From NCBI GenBank assembly GCA_008828725.1, contig MEHQ01004429.1, positions 349,374 to 413,373 of the forward strand: a stretch of 64,000 nt of DNA. The letters are read 5' to 3'. The notes under the pieces were generated by a model. The model made no database searches and was not told where the DNA came from. It worked only from the letters and a program-made list of their open reading frames with translations. The translations under genes and the position numbers were made by a program. Positions 11,201 through 23,200 of this stretch are shown here, piece by piece (the stretch's first letter is position 1; each line of letters begins with the position of its first letter). Source of the DNA: Saccharina japonica (lineage: Eukaryota; Sar; Phaeophyceae; Laminariales; Laminariaceae).

Positions 11201-14200
11201 TTGGCAACGACGCTGTAAAACACGCCACTCGCTGCGTGAGCTAGGCAACCAGGGTGCCGTTTTTTTGTTATTTTTTTTGGCGGTCACCAAAGCTGGCGGT
11301 CGAGTAGATCATTTGTGCGGGGTGGAGAACCTTTGTTCCGCACAAGGGGAATGGTCGTATCACGTAGTGTTAATATGGTAAGGCGTCCGCGAGGCAGTTA
11401 CATAGTAAAACCCATTGCTGTCTCCGGAAGTGGCCACACCAGAAATTAAATTAACTCATTGAAGCTGTCGTCCATATGCAAGTCCGCCTCAGAGGCGGTT
11501 CTTAGCAGGATGCAGCTCACCCTCCATGCGACTCGCCCAATACCTCACGGCGCTTCGCGCTTGGTGCAAGCAATGTCTGCCTGGTTGGTGAAAACCCAAC
11601 GTGCTCCGTCCCGGCATTGTAGGGATGCGAGGGTCTATGGTCATACGACTACGGCCGTGCATGACATGAGTACCCCCCCCCCCCTCCGTACCTTCCCCCC
11701 CTGTTTGCCGCAACAAAACTTGGTTATACGTACGTATTTTTTCTGGTTGTCGCGGCTCTTTGCAGGTGTTGGTGACCACCTGGTTGGACGAGGTGACCCA
11801 CATGGGCAACGCGCACGCAGACAGCCTGCTGGTGCACTTCTACCGGTAAGGATGTCCAGTATATGTATGATGTCTACCTTTCCGATAGCTCTGTGAGGCC
11901 GACTCCGATGCTGTCGCGTGCATCATGTAAATGCTGTTCGTCGTTGAGGTAGAGCTCGTGGCGCAGATGAAAGGCCGACTACCGTCAGAGATATTTTGTT
12001 TGCGCGTTTTTTGTCAACGATGTGCCAACGATGTGTCGACGATGCAACGACGATGGATGGACTGGGTGCATGCAGCACGAGCTACGAGTTCCTCAGAGCT
12101 GGCTTAAAGAGATGATCCCGGTTGTTGTGTTGATTGCCGGTGGCCTGGAAGAAGAGACGGTGGCCGAAGAAGGAGAAGTGAGGGAGTATGCGGGGCGCGA
12201 TCATCGATCACAGCTCTCGACCGCAAAAAAAAAGGACCGCAGTTCGCATCATCATCGTTATTTCTGTGCGACCCTCGCTTCTTTCCTTGCTGTTCAGGTG
12301 GGTATGCGCCCATCAGTCGCTGCTGCACAACGCTGCCCTTCATCGGTTGGTACACCGACTCATGCACAAGGTCTTCAGCAGGTACGGGGAACGCCCTACG
12401 TGTGGATGAATACTTGACTCGGGTAATCTTCGCATTGGGTGAATCTCATGGTGGCGAGACTCCGAATGGACGTTCTAGCTGTATCATACAAGTATTCACA
12501 CCTCGGACAGACAATCTACAGATAGATCATCTACAGATAGATCATGATCTAGATCATTTAGTTCCCCACCTGCCGTTGTGAGAGGCTGTGCAGGATCTGC
12601 ATAGTACAGATCCAACCCAAGACACATGGGCTAGATCGTGCAGATTATACGGGTCCCACTCGGCAACATGAGCTAGATCATACAGATCATACAAGATTGG
12701 GAATAGATCTATGTAGATCTGCCTTGAAATATCTAGATCATGAAGTGGGAATTATCTGTAAGATCTGTATGATCTATCAGATCTATCCGAGGTGCGCAAG
12801 CATTAATGGAGAAGATTATTGGAGATCGGAACTCGTTCCGAGAATAATCTTGTTGTTTGATGTTCCAGAGAAAATTAGGCGTTTTGGTTTCATATTATTT
12901 GGCTAAAAGAACGACAAAGAGGCACTGTTTGCTTCATCGCGTGAGTGGGAATACCAAGCGGCGGAACAGTGCTGGCAGACTGGCAGCAGAACACGGGAAC
13001 AGACTGGGCTGGTGCTTGTAGCTGGCCAGCGGTTGCTGGGCCAGGTATTTCATGATTTTTAAACGTGGGGTTAAATTCGCTTTTGTGGTGTTTCGACCTC
13101 CTGTGTGTGCTGTTGGCCCTGTTATCGCCCGAGGTGACCAGGGTGAGTTCGGCGAGAGCCGTTCGCGCACAACGGTAACACGTTTTTTTTATATATATTA
13201 CAGGGGAACATAGTAATCAGGACCGAATATGCTTATTAAAAATACTGGAATATATAGGTTTTCGTGCACGTAAAGGGTCCTGATTACTATAGTCCCCCGG
13301 CGCGCTTGGTTGACGATAGACGTTTTTTCGTGGCCCTTTTGCCCCGAGATTTTTCTGACCGTGTTGACCACGTTTTTGTTTTTCGGCCGCCGCTGGCGCA
13401 AATATCTATGGTGTTTTTTTCCCCTTGTCGCAGGCTGATAGCCGAGCTCCGCCGCCTGGGGGCGTGCGTGGTATTTGCGAGCTTCCAGAAGGTGATCATC
13501 GCCACGAACAAGTCGGACGTCAAAGCCGCCCGGGACTACGCGAAGTTCGTGGTGTCCACCGTGACTTCGAGGGACCTGTTCAATACTTTGCAGGTTCGTA
13601 CGTACATATAGCGTGGGTGGCGTTTAACCCCTTTCACTGCTGCTGCTGCTGCTGCTGCTGCTGCGAAGCTTATCCCGCACTACGAGTAACTCCACGTAGT
13701 TTGTCCCCTCAAGAAAACGTGGGTATATATATGAATATGGTTTAAAGGAGTTATATACCCCCCTTTGGGAAATCAGGGATTAAAAAACAAAATGGCGATT
13801 AAAAAAGGAAAAGATTATTCGTGATTGGGAACCGATATAAGAATAATCTGTACTTTGTTGTCATAGAGAGAATTTGGCGTTATGGTTCATAATCTTTGGC
13901 TGAGCACGTACACTACGTAGCTCACTTGCAGCAACGGAGCACTGGTTACGCGTGTGGGAATACCAAGTGGTACCGCACGGAACGTGCTGGAGACTGGTAG
14001 AACACGCGAACAGACAGGGCTGTGCTTTTGTAGCTGGCCAGCGGTTGCTGGGCTAGGCATTTCATGATTTCTCATGGAATTACAGAGTTAAGCAAGCTCG
14101 GAAAGGAATGCGTGAGACGGGTCGAGTCGTGCCACACGGTGCAGGCAGCGTACGGGCAAACGTCAACATCACGCATGTCAAAGACCGGTATGTTCCCATG

Positions 14201-17200
14201 TAGTGTGTTAGTCTCTGACGCTCAAGGGCCAAAGGCGTACGTGTTTTAGGATGGCTTGAGCGACTTCCGAGGTGAGTTAATTGTCATCCTTTCACTTTAG
14301 GGGATTATGTACCTATATGCACAGCAGCAGTACTGCTGAGTAGCGCTCGTGCGAGACGGTGTACGCAGCAGCTGCTATGATAGCAGCGGTGCATATATAC
14401 GTACTGCTGTAACAATACTCGTGCTGGTACATACTGCCAGGTGGAGTTACAAATGATATTTATATGGTATGTCAACCAGCATATTTGCTGGGTTTCAGTG
14501 ACTGCAGGCTATATTAAAAAAAAAAAATCCTGTCGCCTTGTAATATACGAGTATCATACTGTAATAACGCGAGGGAAAGCGGAGAAATACAAAAACTCCG
14601 ACTTCAACATACTCTCATATACGACCAGGGCTATACATACGTACCTGTACCTGGTATATATATCTCGTATGAGAGATCAAGATTATCTGTACTCTATACG
14701 TACTGTTGTGTATGCACGCGTATATCAACACGAATATTGTGCTGGTACACGTATATGAGATATTGAAATAGGCATGCTCAATGAGTGCCTATCCACACGG
14801 AGTGTTGGGTGTGAATAAATTGACAGCCAAACGCTCGAGAGGTTTTGAGCGCGGATACTTGTAGGTAACCGATTGCAAGGGCAGAAATTGCATCCTGCTG
14901 ACATGCACGAGTATATGTATGGCATACTGAAAGAATATTATTGCTGTGTGATATGCCAGATACATGATGTGTTTGACCACGACGACTCGCAAACAAGTGG
15001 TACAGCAGCAGGCGGTTGGTGTATTACCGAATATTATTGCTGTGTGATATGCCAGGTATACGGCGGTTGGGCTTTGTCAACTGAATACTCTTGCCTGTGG
15101 GCACAGGCAATAGTGGCACAGGCAATTTTATGTTTTGTAGTTGACCAGAAAAATACATGATGTGTTGACCACAAGGACTCGCAAACAAATGCGTACAGCA
15201 GCAGGCGGTTGGTTTCAATCGAGATTATTGCTATTGGGTTCATACGTTGCGGCAAGGTGACGCAAAACATGGCACGTGTAAGATATCGTTCATCCCGAGC
15301 AACTGAGAAAACAACAAAAAACAAACAAAAAACAAAGAGTTGTCACATTGTTTTGTTGCTGAAACGGCAATACGTCATGCTCAAATTAAACAGCTGTGTG
15401 CAGTGTTATTGGATAATCTTGCTGTACCTCTAACGCGGTTGCGATGGGGCGCAGATTTATGGGCCGAGAGGTGTGCGTTTTGGAAACGGTTCGAGCGAGT
15501 TGGGTTGTTGTGCAAGAAGCTAAGTGGAGGAATCGCCACACATTGCACAGCATGGTCATATTTCAAATAATTATCACATTGTTTTATCCGCTGAAACAGC
15601 AGTAGTATAAGCTCTATTTAAACAGTGTAGTGAGTGTTTTTCTGCTGAACAGCAGTACGTATATGCTCAATTTAACAGCTGTGATAGTGTCACTGGATAA
15701 TCTTGCTGGTACCTCAACGCGGTTGCGAAGGGGCGCAATAAGGTATACCAGGTATATATGTTCACATTCCCCTAACTGAACAGCAGTGTGAAAAGTCGTA
15801 CTGGAGCATGCGTCAAAACAATGTCATCAATTAACCAGTGGAATCTCGGGCCGTACAGCAGCGGAGCAAGGTCATGCATACATTGATTATTACGACGTCG
15901 CGGCAAGACGATGTCATACAGCAGTACGTTTGCGTACATAAAGTGGCATCATAGACGAGTGATTACCCACGCGGACAGTTGAAAAGTAAAAACAGTACCG
16001 TCCCGTCCCGTCTCGATTATCGAGTACCGTGATAAGCCTTGAAATTTCTCGTTGTTTTGGTCGACATCCCTTATAAAGGGTCCCTCATAAAGGGTCACTT
16101 AAAGGGGGCCCGTCATAAAGAGGTTCTTAGCCCCATAAGAACCGGTCCCCCGTTTTTGAGAAAGAAAAACTACATGGAATTACGTAGTGTGGGATAAGGA
16201 CACATCGCGATAGTTAACAGATACAGATATACACGAGCAGCATCTTGTGGTGTGGATGTGGAATCATGGTAGCTGCTGGCGAGCGAATGAATGCAGCAGG
16301 CGAGACGTGCCGGTGACAAGTACATTTGCGGTGGGGGTTTATGTGGTTCGCCACCACCACCACCACCAGCGCTGCGCTCTTCCTCCTGCTCGACAGGATG
16401 CGCCTGCCCGTTCGTGGTTGCCTTTGCCTCCCTATTTCCTGGCTAAATTACAACGAAGTGTGGAGACGTGTTTCACGATAGAGGTATAAGGTATACCTTT
16501 TTTTGGCTGAAACGTTTTTTTCTGAATGGTCGAGCTCCTTAACCCAAAATCGTCGAACTTTCATTCTTGTGTGGCAATATTTTTTTGTTGTATACTTCGG
16601 TCATGGCGATGGTTCATCGCGTATTCTTCGTAGAGCACTTTTAGTTTCCTCCAAAATTAGTTTGTTTTTTTACTTACTATTAGTATAGAGTTCCTCACCT
16701 GAAGACCCTCAGAGAAAAAAAAAAGAAGGTGAACCTCTACCTTTAAGACGAGATTGCGTCTGGATCCCCATACAAAATCCCCATGCATAATTAGTGCAAG
16801 TACATAATCAAGCCTACAGTACATGAGATGTACTGCTTACCTTCGAAAGCACCACTTGAAAAACACGGAAATCACCCACGAAGCAACAAAGTTAAGTGGA
16901 AAAAAAAAATTGCGCGCACGCTGCCTGCACCGTGTGGCACGACTCGACCCGTCTCACGCATTCCTTTCCGAGCTTGCTTAACTCTGTAATTCCATGAGAA
17001 ATCATGAAATGCCTAGCCCAGCAACCGCTGGCCAGCTACAAAAGCAGCAGCCCTGTCTGTTCGCGTGTTCTACCAGTCTGCCAGCACTGTTCCGTGCTGT
17101 ACCCACTTGGTATTCCAACTCACACGGTCAACCAGTGTCTCGTTGCTGTTCTTTTAGCCACGAATATGAACCAAACGCCTTATTCTCTCTAGAACAACAA

Positions 17201-20200
17201 ACAACAGATTATTCTTGGATCGGTTCCCGATCTCTAATAATCTTGTCCTTTTTTTTTACGCGAAACAACCAACCAGTTGGAGCCGAAGATGTTCTGGGAG
17301 CAGCTGCTCTTCCTGGACGACCAAAACTACGGAGGCATTCAGGTACAGGGGTCTCTCTTCGAGGAAGAAGGTCAGCACGGCGCTGGAGGAGCGGGTGGCG
17401 CGGCGGGCGAAGACGATGGTGATGCCAAGAAGTCGAGGGCTGGCAGGGGTGACGAGGATGAGGACAGTGATTCGGACGGGGAGGAGGACGAGGAGGAGGC
17501 GCTTGACCAAGGGGATTCGGAAGGTCTACAGGACAGCGAAGAGGAGGAGGAGGAAGAGGAGGAGGGGGAGGGGGGTGGGAAGGAGGGTGGAGAGGGTGGG
17601 CGCAGAGAACGAAGACTGAGGCGCTTGAAGAGCAAAAAGGCGTCCGGAAAGAAGAAGGCGTCGCAGGTGATGGGAGTTTTGAGAGCGTTTTTGAGGCGGG
17701 AGGCGGGGAGGGGTTTGTTTGGTTCCATATACCATATCACACCCGGGTGTTAACCTTTTCACACCCGGATGATAACCTTTCCACACCCGGGTGATAAGGT
17801 AACACCCCCCCCCCCTCTATCGATAAGACGCATGTCATAGCTGGTTTTCTCGACAACGGGGAGAGTGTAAACGCCAAGCGATTGACGTCTATGGAAATAT
17901 ATCGACGAGATTTTCATATTTCCAAAACCACCATTTTCTTTGAGTGCGCCGCCCCTTGTCTTTGGAGAAAATCGGCCGCGAAATTATTTCAGGGGGGCGT
18001 GTTATATTGACTAACAGTATACGGTATATGCGGCCACGGTATGGAGTCGGTCGTGCAGTGAGAAGTACCGGCGTGGCGGCTGCGGCGTGCGTGGCTCGAG
18101 TCGAGCAAGAAAGATGGGTGGCCGGAGTATGATGATGTTTTATCGTTGTCGTTCTAGAATATTTTGTCACTACTACCCCCCCCCCGTCCCTGTGTTTGTT
18201 AAGTATCGGGTGCTCTGCGGGTGGAGATCAGGTACGAGTCACGAACAAACCGGACACATTTTCACGCGTAATTTTCGGAACCTAATTTGGGGACGCATGA
18301 AGAGCATCCCCGGATTAGGAGAAAGCCTGCAGGAGGTACAGTGAGGCCAAGTGAAAGGCAACGAAGGACACTTGCTCTTCCATCGACCGACGGCAGCACG
18401 GGGAAGAAGGTAGCGACTAGAAAAAACAGAGCAACCATGTCCATCGCAGCCCCGACAGCAGGCGCCAGCTCGCTGGACTCGGACTGGGTGATCGGGGCGC
18501 TCCCGTGCACCAAGCCCGGAATGAAAGGCGGCCCGAGGGTTCTCGACCTATCGAAGATCATAGATTCGGGTGGGTCGAGCCTGGCGCAGCTCTCGGTGCT
18601 GGAGTGCGCGGAGCTCCTCGCACCTCTGGTGGCAAGCTTGGGCCACCAGTACGCCGTCGTCGCTCCAGGCAATGGCCCAGGCGATGGGAGCGGGGGGGGG
18701 GGCACCGTAGGCACAGCAGCCTTTCGGAAGGCGGCGGGACCTCACGTCATGGCAGCATGGGGCCTGGAAGGCCTGCGTGGCTCGCTGCATTCACGAGACT
18801 CTAAGGTGTTCCTGCCAGCGCTGCGAGAGCAAGGCGCCGGAGCACCGCAGCCGCCCACCACCCAGCGGGAGCAGGTCGAGACCCTAGCCGATCAGCAGGA
18901 AGTAGCCGAGCCTCTAGATAGTCTGCAGGAGACAGCTGCAGTGCCGCCCACCACCCAGCGGAAGCAGGTCGAGACCCCAGCTTCCTGCTGATCGGCTGGG
19001 GTCTCGACCTGCTCCTGCTGGGTGGTGGGCGGCTGCGGTGCTTCGGCGCCTTGCTCTCGCAGCGCCGGCAGGAACACCTTAGAGCCTCGTGAATGCAGCG
19101 AGCCACGCAAGCCTTCCACGCCCCATGCTGCCATGACCCGAGGTCCCGCCGCCTTCCGAAAGGCTGCTGTACCCACGGTGGCCTCCCCCGCTCCCATCGC
19201 CTGGGTCATTGCCTGGAACGACGACGTCTCCTGGTGGTCCAAGCTTTTGCCACGAGAGGTGCGAGGAGCTCCACGCACTCCAGCACCGAGAGCTGCACCA
19301 GGCTCGACCCACCCGAATCTATGATCTTCGCAGCAGAGAGGTCTCATCAATCCCAAACTATATACGAGTTAAAGCGACGACGAAATGTTACTGCAGTACT
19401 TTTGACGTTGTGCATCACGGCAAAAATATGGTCGCGCTTGAGCCCCCGAGTTCACGCCATTTTCTCCAACACAAGTCAAATTTAATTCCCGATGTTTGGA
19501 GATCTAATATTTAGCCTTTTCCTGGGATGCCAACCTGGTGCAGGCCAATGGGGACCTCGACCTCGCAGCGGGGGGCGAGGAAGCGGACGACGACGTGGCC
19601 GTGATCGAGCCAGCAAACGGTCAGGCGGCAGGCGGTGGGACTCTGTCTGGTCGAAAAATCCCGCCGATCGTGTCGCACTGGAATCTGGCCGAGTACCTGC
19701 CTGCCTCAGTGCGACAGGTTTTCCTGGTGAGAACCAATCGCCTGTGATTGAAAAAAAAAAAAAAGGATTCTGAATGTTCCAGGTATAACTACCGGCTAGC
19801 AGGGAGGTTGCAAACCTCGGAGTGATCATCGATTTCCCACTTCATGATCTATATAAAAGCAGTAGACCTTTCAAGGAAGATTTTATTCGGCCCGTTATTG
19901 TAATGCGATCTATAGACGTATTTCATGTTGTCGGGTGGTACCCGTATAACTTGCATGATCTAGAAAAAGGGCATTTCTGAGTTGAATCTGTATTATGCAG
20001 ATCCTGCTGTCAAGATATCTTAACGGCGGGTTAGGATCTAGATGATCTATCTGTAGATGATATTTCTGCCCGAATTGTGGAGGGTTACGAGTGCGGAGTT
20101 GCGTGGCGGTGCTGTACGGTATTATAGGCGCACAAAGTTATGCGTACGGAGAGAGGAGGGGGTTTTGGCTTTTGTTTATTTGTTTAGGGTGTGTGTTATC

Positions 20201-23200
20201 ATCGCTTGTTTTTGTCCAACGCGCGTTTCGCATCTGTTGCGATGTACGGTGAGGATTATCTCGCCTACCATTTCTTGTCTTACGCAGCGCCCACAACCTA
20301 TGACCCTGGTACTTTACACACATCGCGCAGACCATGGACCCCCACTCCACGATACAGATATTTCAGGGCAGCTACGAGGTATCTTAACTCATGTTGCCGG
20401 GTGGGGGTCGTACAATCTGCATGGTTGTTTTGCAGATGTTTTCCTGGGTTGGATCTGAACTATAATCAAATCCTGAAGAACATCGCATAACGGCAGGTTA
20501 GGATCTAGATGATATAGATGATCTAGATCGTGATGTATTTGACGTGTTCTAACCTACGACTGTGTCCCAACCTGCACCGGAACCGGCAGATCTTGGTTTC
20601 TACCTTCCTCCTCAAGCCCCACGAGAAGGCGCGACAGCTGCGCGAGCAGCACGAAAAGTGAGCCCGGCGTTATAGTGAATGCCCCGAGCACCAGTATGTG
20701 GCGCTTTCGGATAACGTTGGCGCACCAGGTCGACATTTGTGTTGCTTGCTGTGTGGGTTGTATCGTCCCCCCCCCAGTGAATGGTCAAATGACTAAGGCA
20801 AGAAACAAATGAGTACGCCCCCCCCCACCCCTGGTTGGTGCTCCGTCCCGGCATTGTAGGGATGCGAGGGTCTATGGTCATACGACTACGGCCATGCATG
20901 AAAATGAAGTACACCCCCTAGATATGCTCCGTCCCGGCATTGTAGGGATGCGATGGTCTATGGTCATACGACTACGGCCAGGCATGAATATCGAGTACAC
21001 CCCCCCCCCTAGTATCCACCTGCCAAGCGAAAGGTTGCGATTTGTTCTAAGAACCACGCCCGGCGTTGAGAGGGCATTCGCCGTGCTGAACTTTCGTAGA
21101 TGTCGACGATGACTTCGCCATGGGTTGAGAACTCAACGTTTCCATGTGTTGCGCAGTACCTTTGCTGAGGGAAACCATTAAGATGTTGCCGAATCTCTGG
21201 GAGGAATTATTGAATCGTTTGTCTTCCTGCAGTCGAGTGTCTTGAATCTCTTACGCTAGCGATGATATCGCGGTATATAGCCCCGCTTTTCTGTTTTCTC
21301 GGAGGGCTTCGATGGGCACCCGGGCAGACACACTACCTGTCAAGTGCCCCCGGTCCGGTTCGCAATCACAATCGCTCATACACCGCCCTGTGTTCTCCTC
21401 TATCCATCCGCCCAACGGTGTCCATCGTCTCCTCATGATAACGAGCAGAATGGTTGCGAGCCTCAGCAATCAGCTGACGCAGGGATCCCAATCGCAACCG
21501 GCCGCGCCCGGGTCGTCTGGAGCGAGCGGTGCGCCTCTCAGTCAAGTCGGCGAGAGCACGGTCGAAGCAGCCCTTGCGGTCCAGGCGGTAAGAAATGCGT
21601 ACAGTCAGCAGCTTGACATACCGTTTCCCAACGGGAAGGCGGGAATGGGGTATTTGGCGGACATCGTCGTCGGCAATCATAGGACGCGCGATGGATCTCT
21701 TGATATGCTGCTGTGCGGCGTGTTTCACTGAGCGTGTCCGCGGCTAACGGAAGGACTCGGGGCGAGCCTTGTGCCGTGCCGTGCCGTGCTGTGCTGTGCC
21801 GTGCTGTGCTGCAGTGGAACCAGACATTGCCATAAGCTTGGCGGTCGTTGCAGCACACAGTTTTTGCAGGGCTTGGTTCCTGGTGAGTGTGTCCAATGTA
21901 TCGTAAGCTCACTGTAAGTATTCGGTGGACCCCCGCGGCCGTGCTGGCGTTTTCTGTGGCTGTGACGCTTTGACAGGCACTGAGGCAGGAGGAGGCGAGC
22001 GAGTCGCAGTCAATGGCTGAGTTCCTGGGGGATCTAGTCAGCAAGACGCTCACCGACAAGGTGAGCCGGTGACATGACAATATGTGTTTGTACCCCTACG
22101 CTTCCCAGCAGAGAATACCTGGCACCATTAAGAGATAATGAGATAGAATGAAGAGCAAGCCGGAGATTGGCGCGGGGATACTTCCTTTCTCGTTGCGTCA
22201 AACGTTGTGCGCGCAATGCGATCGGCGCGGATGGGCTAGCCCTTCGTCTCCCAGAGCCATGATCACGCGAAGGAAGGAAGGAAGAGAGTCGCTGCAACCG
22301 GTGGCTGCTGGCAAAAAAGCGCCACGATTATTGTGTATAGCTGTTAGGTTTTGCAAAAACAAATTGTGAGCAGCCCCAAGCCCAGTGACGCGCGTATTTT
22401 TTGCTGCTTGTGTTGTTTTCCTCATTAACTCATCGCCAAAATCGAGTCCGTGGCCACAGGACAGGCTCCAGTGACTGCAGTGGAAGAATACCTCGCGAGA
22501 GAATAAAACCCAAAAGAGCTCCTGAGTACATGAACGTCCCTTCTTCTTTTTCAACACTGCAATAGGTCCTGGAGACGGTCCCCGCTATCAAAAAGTACAG
22601 CGGAAGCGGGCCCGACGCTTTCCCCCATAAGCCGGGAGCGGCCCGCCAGCTCACTAACCCAGCGCTGGAGTTCATCAAGAGCCTCTGCCACGTCCTGAGC
22701 CTTGACACGACGGTGACGGATGAGGTGAGTGTGCGGCACGACTGCGCTCGTGTTTTTAACCTGTTACCTGTTGCGCTGAACATTTCATCATTGTGCTGTT
22801 TTGCGACAGTTTCCCGGTGATGAAGCGGCCGCCACGTCCCCTCAGTTGGTATTTTCGCTGGTTGTCCCACGGTATCCGGAGGGACCAAAATACCTCGCCA
22901 AAAGGTTTACACTGAAAGACTCTTTTGTTTTCGGGGTGGGTTCAGTCCCCCGGATAGTTGTTGTTGGCAAACGACACTCGGTGACTTGACAGCGTGCAGG
23001 GGATGATCACGCTCCCTCTCCCAATCCCGACATCGCCATTTTGGTTTCCGAGACAGGTTGAAAACTTGAGAAAGCAGGCGCTAGCGGAGGTGGGCGTGCG
23101 GCAGTTCTCGGCGGAGGGGCAGTTTAGCGACCCGTGCGTGAGCTTCGTGTTGCCTGACGTGATCTGCTCCTTCTGCAATCTCTGCCGAGACTTGGACCTG

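Larger units (their letters stand above)
13594..17276 (+). other. Long POLE intron 16 (3.7 kb) filled with repeats
   Basis: Contains a CTG array (13638-13664), two copies of the hairpin-ended family in opposite orientations (13810-14280 and 17258-16918), a repeat block at 14770-15760 related to the right end of the window, and a degenerate TTAA-type element at 16131-16200. The splice acceptor lies only ~18 bases beyond the end of the 17258-16918 copy. No coding exon is missing here: POLE exons 16 and 17 join without a gap in the alignment. Confidence 0.7.

Noticed and set aside
17372-17740. Ser-rich 122-codon minus-strand ORF
   Set aside because: It is the complement of the Asp/Glu-coding POLE exon; Ser runs arise from reading GAG/GAC backwards.
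18287-18991. Intronic ORF as an extra POLE exon
   Set aside because: POLE exons 17 and 18 join in phase without it, it ends in a stop codon, and it belongs to a foldback.
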